The position numbers were made by a program, and so were the translations under genes. Shown one piece after another: positions 58,401 through 64,000 of a stretch of 64,000 bases of DNA. The notes beneath the pieces were generated by a model. That model saw only the letters and a list, made by a program, of their open reading frames with translations. It made no database searches and was not told where the DNA came from. Source of the DNA: Diadema setosum. Its lineage: Eukaryota > Echinodermata > Echinoidea > Diadematoida > Diadematidae. Positions within the stretch are counted from its first letter, which is position 1. Each line of letters starts with the position of its first letter. Location of the stretch: contig NC_092704.1 of assembly GCF_964275005.1 (NCBI RefSeq), forward strand, positions 5,848,048 to 5,912,047, written 5' to 3'.

Positions 58401-61400
58401 GCACACAAGAGGTTAAGTCGAGTTACAGGGCAGCCGAGCTCTGTAAATCAAAATATTATGGAAGGCTAAATTGTAAGTTTGTAAAAATAACATATCAAAT
58501 ACGCTATACAGTAAATCAATTTTCAGAAAAAAAAAACACAGCTGAGCTCTGCAAATCAAAATATTATGGAAGGCTAAATCATAATTTTGTAAAAATAACA
58601 TATTAAATACATTATACAGTAAATCAATTTTCAGGAAAAACCCCCCAGCAATATCAAATATTACTAATTTTGCAACCATATTCTATTGGGTTGGATGGAA
58701 AGTGAGAAAGGTATGTGTTTCTGACACAGTTTTTCTTTCTTTTTCTATGGTGTAGGTGTAATCAAACAAGAATCAGGTATCTAAATGATGGACTCACTTG
58801 ACACCAGGGTCAGCCCCAGCTTCCATGAGATGGTACATGACATCCGTCTGGCCATCCTCAGCAGCAACATGCAAAAAGGTGTAGCCAAGATTGTCCAGCT
58901 GCTTGTTTAGAAACTTGTAAAATTTCTTGCCAGAACGAGACGTATCATGTCCCTCGGTAGACTTCTGTAGCTCTTCTCCCTGGCATTCCACTCCAAGGTC
59001 TTGGGCAGCCTCGCCTGGTTGGTGCTGCTGATCATAATTCCGTTCACTATCTGCTAGTTTGTCTCTGCTGCCTTTTTCCGATTCACTGCATTGATGACTA
59101 CCATCTCCTGTATCAGGTTCCTCCCCGAGTGGTGTATGACCTTCACATGCTTTACTTGCTGACTCGGATTCGGTGTTACACTGAGAGTTACACTGAGCAC
59201 TGTTGGAACACAGACCACTGCTGTCACACTCAGTGTTGGTGTTAAATTCTCCAGACGCCTCACCAGTCCTTGAGCACATTTCACTCTCGAGTGATTGCAC
59301 ATTGTCACTACATGAATCAGTTTCACCAATACCTAGTGACTCCTGTCCCTGCTCTGAAGGAGCTGGAAGACTAGAATTTACACTATCATCTTTTGGTGTT
59401 GATGCATCAATTTCTCTGGATGTTGTCTGAGCTGAATCATCATTACTGCTATTTCCTTTGTCTTGGTTTGGGAGACAAGGACGAGAGAGATATTTCTCCC
59501 TGATCTTGTTTAGAACCTGATTGAGTTTGTCCATGTTGCCTGTCCGGCATATAGTGAATAGGTCACTTGTGAGAGAGGTTTCTTCCACATCTGTTGAAAT
59601 GATAAGAAGATCAGATATACTATTACACGGACTGTTTAAATACCAATCTGGCAGATGAGATTCATTTCAATATTCTCTTAATCCTTATAGAAAATTTGTG
59701 CTCAAACTATGCCTACTGTAATAATCAGGATGCAACAAGTGGAAAGTTTGAGGGCTTAACACTGTCTGCACATAGAGTACACATCTTTGCTAACTCTTGT
59801 TAAAAATTGGAGGGGTAAAACCACTTGCAGTAAAGAAAGAGTAGACATGCAATTAAGCTGTGAGTAGAATTTTCAGCTCTTTTGATTGGTCTGATATCCC
59901 TGTTTTACACAAAAATCAAGTTAACCTTCCATTTGACATGACTATTAATCACAAATAAATACTTATATAGTCGTCTTGGGTAATAATCTATCAGTGTTTA
60001 AGGACTGGATAAATCTTATTAGTCTTCTTAAACCTTTCGCAGGGTTGAGTGGAACAGCTGGTTTACTGCTCACTTGAATCAATCTTCACTGATAACAAAC
60101 CAGCGACTTCATCATTTATCTTGTATTGTTTTGTCCTTCAACAAGTGCAAATCAAATGATTTGAACCTTAAACATAGGTATTATCATTATCAACCTGTTG
60201 AAGACTAGTCCCGAGTATACTCGGGCAGGACACTATGGAAAATGTGCGTTACAGCAAATTCAGCCCATCATTGATGGGTTAATCCATGACTGTAGATTTA
60301 GAGAAGATTTTTCTCTATCCTAACCTTCATTGTGTTGTTTGCTCTGCTGTTTCTTTTTCTTCTTCCTTCTCTGAGGCTTTGGTTGGGAGACCTCGTGACC
60401 TCTCAGATGATCGGTGGTAGATGTAGCATCCTCCAAGATGAATTCCACATCATTCTCCTCATCATTCTCCTCCTCTTCTTTGTCCAATTCTTCGCTGACT
60501 CCAAGGTTGTTTTGATCATGGTCATTTTTCTCAGCTGCATTCAAGAGACAAACAAAGACAATCTATTTTATGAACAACTGGGGTGATCTAAATTCAATCA
60601 TTCCTCACTGTGAGACATCTTTGTACTCTTAGAAGTAATCCTACCAGCAGTGAAAGCAGTTAAGGGCTAAAGTGTATCCGTGAAAAATTTATGTAATTTA
60701 ATATGACTACAAGATTTGAGATTACAGAAATGTCAGTTGAGTAAGCCACATAGAAACCTTTGCAATGTCATATCATCATAAGTCACTTGATGACATTGGT
60801 ATCACTTACAGAGGGCCCCTTGGACCTATCCATTTGGAACCATAAATATCCCTTCTGTCTTTTACTGTAGACAGGGACATTTCTTCATGGCTCAGCACAA
60901 GATACACCAAGGACACCATGGTCTAGTGGATGTGTAGTGTGCTTTCAACCAGAAGGTTTGGGGTTCAAGCACTGTCATGGCATTAACGTCCTTGGGCGAG
61001 ACATTAGGGAGCTTTAGATTTTGACGCGCAAACGTTTGAGACGAGGAGTGCGCTGGACGTTCTCCTCTCCCCTGCGTCGTGCTGAAAAGTAGCTTTAGAT
61101 TACACTGGGACGCAACGTATAAAAAATAGAATCGCGCCCCCATATGATCGGTGCATGAAGTAGCTCTCTACGTCGCAAACTGTGCGGACGTGAAAATAGC
61201 CCAGTACGCGTAGTAAACAACTCAGGCGACGCAAGCTAAAAATAGATCGACTTGACGCGCACTTCTGCGCACGCTCAGAACATGTTTTTTTTCCTTTGAA
61301 CGTCCGCGCGTCTAAAATCTAAAGCTCCCTATTTAAAACTTGATTATGCTCCTCTTTATTCACGCATTAAAAAGAATAGAATCCTGTTTGGTGTCACATT

Positions 61401-63787
61401 GAGCTAATCTCTATGAAAAAACAAACAAACAATGCACAATAAAGATGGCATATCTCTGTTAACCCTATCTCTGCCAGGGAATTTAGACACAGTGTACAGC
61501 ACTATGGAGTTTTCTGTGCCAACCGGCACTTAAAGCACAAAAAGGGTTTAGGTGAGAAACAAACAAACATGACAATGAGATGGATGTGTGTTATCGCATC
61601 TGATGCCATTGCTTACGTGATAATGAATTCTTCTCCAAGCTGACTAGAATGGTTTCCATGGTTTCTGCATCCTTTGCAGGATCTGCCTGCCCCTTGGGTG
61701 CCTTGCTCGCCTTCTTCCACTCCGCCTTCTTGTCAGGGCTGGAAAACTTCTTCTCCACATCAGCTTTGCTCCCTGAATGCAATCAAGTAGATGTGTTTAT
61801 CAACTACATTTTTCATGGACGTGCTCACAGGCATGTAAATTCAGAAAAAGGAAATGTACGACAAACAATACACCAGGGCTTGTGGCCTGCGTTAAATACC
61901 CAATCAAATTGAGAATTAGTAAAACAAGACTGGAAATTTCAAAACTGATCACGGAAGACTATAGCTTGATTTGTAAGCCACTGCAGTACATCGTAACGCT
62001 TGCTATGGACAGTCACTGCCAAATACATAGATCCTCATTCATGTTTTCAGATCAAGAAATAGGATACATTTCTTCTTTTTATTCAATGTAAAAATGTCTA
62101 ATCTATAACAGAAGCATGAGAAAGCACGTTCAGGGGAACTCAAGAAGCACGTCGGCACAAATCCAGTCAGACTCAAAAAGGATTATGGGGTAAGGACTTT
62201 GAAAAAATGGAACACAGATGAAAGAACATACACACCATGGCATTTGATAGCCGCTAGCTGCTCCCAGACCCTCTGAAGTTCCTTGAACGTGGCCCGGCGG
62301 GTAGCGAAGGGAATGGTCACCACCCTCGGGTCCCTTTTGTCCAGGGCGGGGTTCTTGCCCCCAAAGAACATGGCCTTGTTGTAGGTGGGCACTCTAAGGA
62401 AAATCCTGTGGCAGGCAACCAGGTGTGTCTTCCAGCTGGCCAGCAAGTCCTGGACCTCCTGGTTAAGAGCCGCCTCATTGTACCGACGGAGAGATGCACC
62501 TAATGACCTGTGGACATTAGAGATGGGGTTAATGGTCAGTGGCAGCCCATCCATCAATTTGCAATGCATTGTGGAAATCTATGACATAATTTGGCTACTT
62601 GCAGCTGAAAGGTATGATTCATGTGAAAATACATGGTGTAAATCTTTTTATTTTTTGTTAATATCTGGGAATAGAAATAAATATATGAGATAAAACAACA
62701 TGAAATAACTAGAAATGTCGCTACGGCGACTGGTGTATGCCTCCGCCATAATGCATGGTTCTCCTAATAGGTCTATAGTACAATGTCTTGACAATGTGTG
62801 ATGACAGTTTCACACAATAGGCAAAATATTAAAATGACAGGTTTGCCACAAATGTGCTGAATGTTCACTTTCGTAGAACTAGGTTCAATTGGATGAATGA
62901 TTAAAACGTTAGAGTGCAGGTATTTGGGGGAACTGATGATTTTTACTTGACTTTTGACCCTTTTATAAGTTTATGCATTGAGTAATTTTCAAGGTATTGA
63001 GAAAAAGTATAATTTCAGTATCAAATGGTAAAATAGTATTATCTAAACCTGGCCTTTGACCTTTGACCTCACAGTTCCAAAGAGAATCACTGTTAGGTAG
63101 AACATGCATAAATATGTAAGTTTCATGATAATACCTTGAGTTACTTTTGAGATATGGAGGAAGAAGTGCAATTTAGTACTTTCACTTGACCTCTGACCTT
63201 TTGACCGTTGACCTTTTGGTAAGAAACTTCCCACAGAATATATATTGGGTTATACATGCATACATCAAGTTAAAAAAAAAAAATCCTTCAGGCACTGCAT
63301 AAATATAAGTAGTGATATTTTGAGGAGTTGACCTTTGACCTTTGACCCATGACCTTTGACCCATGACCCCCAACTTCCCTAGATAATCACTGCCCATCGG
63401 TACATGCATATATACTAAGTTCCATGAAAAACATGAAATTTCAACCTTTTTTTCACAAAATAACCTGTGACCTTTGACCTTTGACCCCATGACCCTAAAA
63501 TCCAAACAAAGTATTATCCCCCCAGGATATACCCTCATACCAAGTTTGATGCAAAACCACCACACGGTTCTTGAGATATCGACAAAAACAAAACGGGACG
63601 GACGGACGTACGGACGACCCGAAAACATAATGCCTCCGGCCACTTCGTTGGCGGAGGCATAAAAAAAATCAAAGAGGAAAATACTTACTTGGGAGCATTG
63701 CCCTTTGAATCCCGCACTGACTGTACCGTCCCTCGCTTTGCGCGCACGGTGTAGCGATGAAATGTCTTGTGAACTACGACATCAGAC
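55476..63787 (-). CDS. ANKZF1: ANKZF1/Vms1, peptidyl-tRNA hydrolase of ribosome quality control (3' part, 9 coding exons)
   Basis: ANKZF1 (yeast Vms1) cleaves the peptidyl-tRNA left on stalled 60S subunits, releasing the nascent chain, and binds p97/VCP. Exons in transcript order: 63787-63689, 62507-62236, 61772-61617, 60534-60325, 59590-58798, 57793-57682, 56936-56838, 56230-56091, 55587-55476; 1993 nt, about 663 residues; the N-terminal zinc finger exons lie beyond the right edge. The first two exons carry the VLRF1 domain: [19 protein letters not shown] holds the catalytic Gln at the place of human Q246, followed by [26 protein letters not shown] and [14 protein letters not shown]. Then come acidic and Lys-rich linkers, an unusually large 793-nt exon with a Ser/Glu/Cys-rich insert, an ankyrin unit ([20 protein letters not shown]), [10 protein letters not shown], a long charged coiled coil, a VCP-interacting motif around [13 protein letters not shown], and a C-terminal CWSC...CSMPC zinc-binding finger. 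The protein ends in a Gln run. Confidence 0.96.
58323..58416. mobile_element. Tiny TTAA-flanked MITE, family F, copy 1
   Basis: TTAA-TCCCTTTTGTGCC at the left and GCACACAAGAGG-TTAA at the right, about 90 bp, in the ANKZF1 intron between 57793 and 58798. Shares a TTTTCTGTGC core with the copy at 61459. Confidence 0.6.
58433..58638. repeat. Two tandem 107-bp units
   Basis: GAGCTCTG(T/C)AAATCAAAAT ... ACAGTAAATCAATTTTCAG occurs at about 58436 and 58543. In the ANKZF1 intron between 57793 and 58798. Confidence 0.85.
60190..60282. mobile_element. Tiny MITE, family E, copy 2 (inverted, diverged)
   Basis: Matches copy 1 in reverse orientation: GATGGG-TTAA at the right, CCGAGTATACTCGGGCAGG and the AATGTGCGTTACAGCAAA core. 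One end has lost the exact TTAA. In an ANKZF1 intron. It contains the 16-bp palindrome CCCGAGTATACTCGGG. Confidence 0.7.
60905..61005 (+). mobile_element. tRNA-derived SINE head
   Basis: Polymerase III boxes: A box TGGTCTAGTGGA at 60919-60930 and B box GGTTCAAGC at 60962-60970, followed by the common invertebrate SINE body GGCATTAACGTCCTTGGGC. The rest resumes after the MITE at 61331. No acceptor stem, so not a working tRNA gene. Confidence 0.65.
61006..61330. mobile_element. CpG-rich MITE inserted in a SINE
   Basis: AGGGAGCTTTAGATTTTGACG at the left and CTAAAATCTAAAGCTCCCT at the right, flanked by a 3-bp ATT repeat. The interior is rich in CpG (ACGCGC, GTCGCAAAC, CGCGTAG). It interrupts the tRNA-derived SINE that starts at 60905. 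Confidence 0.75.
61459..61550. mobile_element. Tiny TTAA-flanked MITE, family F, copy 2
   Basis: TTAA-CCCTATCTCTGCC at the left and GCACAAAAAGGG-TTTA at the right with the same interior (ACAGTGTA, TTTTCTGTGCCAA) as copy 1. In the ANKZF1 intron between 60534 and 61617. Confidence 0.6.
62708..63661. repeat. 1-kb TGACCTTTGACC repeat, copy 2
   Basis: Same head (CTAGAAATGTCGCTACGGCG) and tail (GGACGGACGTACGG ... GGCGGAGGCATAA) as copy 1, same orientation, with TGACCTTTGACC clusters near 63056, 63330 and 63469. In the ANKZF1 intron between 62507 and 63689, ending about 30 bp from the exon. Confidence 0.85.
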
Positions 63788-64000
63788 CTGTAACAGAAAA
63801 TTAAGAAGTAGGGATAAATGTATATTGTTCATGATGCACAAGCGGCATTCCTCATAAGCTCATGTACCATGCATGTTATTTGTGCATGACTGTTCGACTG
63901 ATATTTCTTCTTTTTATTGCTTATCACTCTAATCACCTACATCATAAATGTTGTAGGTGCACTGCTTATGAATTAACGAAGCATTATTTAATCATATTTG

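Noticed and set aside
1-64000. Retrovirus-like or other virus-derived elements
   Set aside because: No reverse transcriptase, integrase, capsid or envelope-like frame and no long terminal repeats were seen.

Overview
The window is a gene-dense stretch of an animal nuclear genome. All genes are split by GT-AG introns (mostly 0.3-3 kb), the DNA is AT-rich, and the introns are full of short non-autonomous DNA transposons. Protein similarity to human genes is strong and intron-rich structure is retained. The repeat families (palindromic elements with AGGACAAG ends, and arrays of TGACCTTTGACC) look like those of an echinoderm such as a sea urchin. The organism call is inference; no species-level marker was seen.

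Layout, left to right. 1-2.3 kb: no confident gene, two weak promoter-like spots. 2,853-25,177 (minus): complete 22-coding-exon ATG9, the autophagy lipid scramblase, 786 aa. 25.2-27.5 kb: shared divergent promoter region. 27,495-38,674 (plus): complete 9-coding-exon CNOT9, a CCR4-NOT subunit, 316 aa, with a long 3' UTR ending near 41.04 kb. 43,087-50,923 (minus): a 10-coding-exon gene for a 338-aa single-pass membrane protein with ankyrin repeats, which I cannot assign to a named family. 52.2-52.6 kb: its likely GC-rich promoter. 55,476-63,787 (minus): the 3' nine coding exons of ANKZF1/Vms1, the peptidyl-tRNA-cleaving factor of ribosome quality control; its 5' part lies beyond the right edge. 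Each exon set was checked for splice sites and reading-frame phase, and all four add up without a break.

ATG9 and CNOT9 are divergent; CNOT9 and the membrane-ankyrin gene converge tail to tail with facing poly(A) signals about 40 bp apart. ATG9A, ANKZF1 and CNOT9 are also linked on human chromosome 2q35, so the block looks like a remnant of ancient linkage. All three recognised genes serve quality control or turnover (autophagy, mRNA deadenylation, stalled-ribosome clearance), but nothing here shows co-regulation.

The intergenic and intronic DNA is dominated by at least seven families of TTAA-flanked palindromic elements (about 90 bp to 2.8 kb), TA-flanked mariner/Tigger-like elements, two tRNA-derived SINEs, a 879-bp inverted dimer, and two copies of a 1-kb repeat carrying direct-repeat-1 nuclear receptor motifs at nucleosome-like spacing. 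One TTAA element sits cleanly inside an older TA element, giving an internal proof of insertion. No reverse transcriptase, integrase, capsid or envelope reading frame and no CRISPR array was seen.
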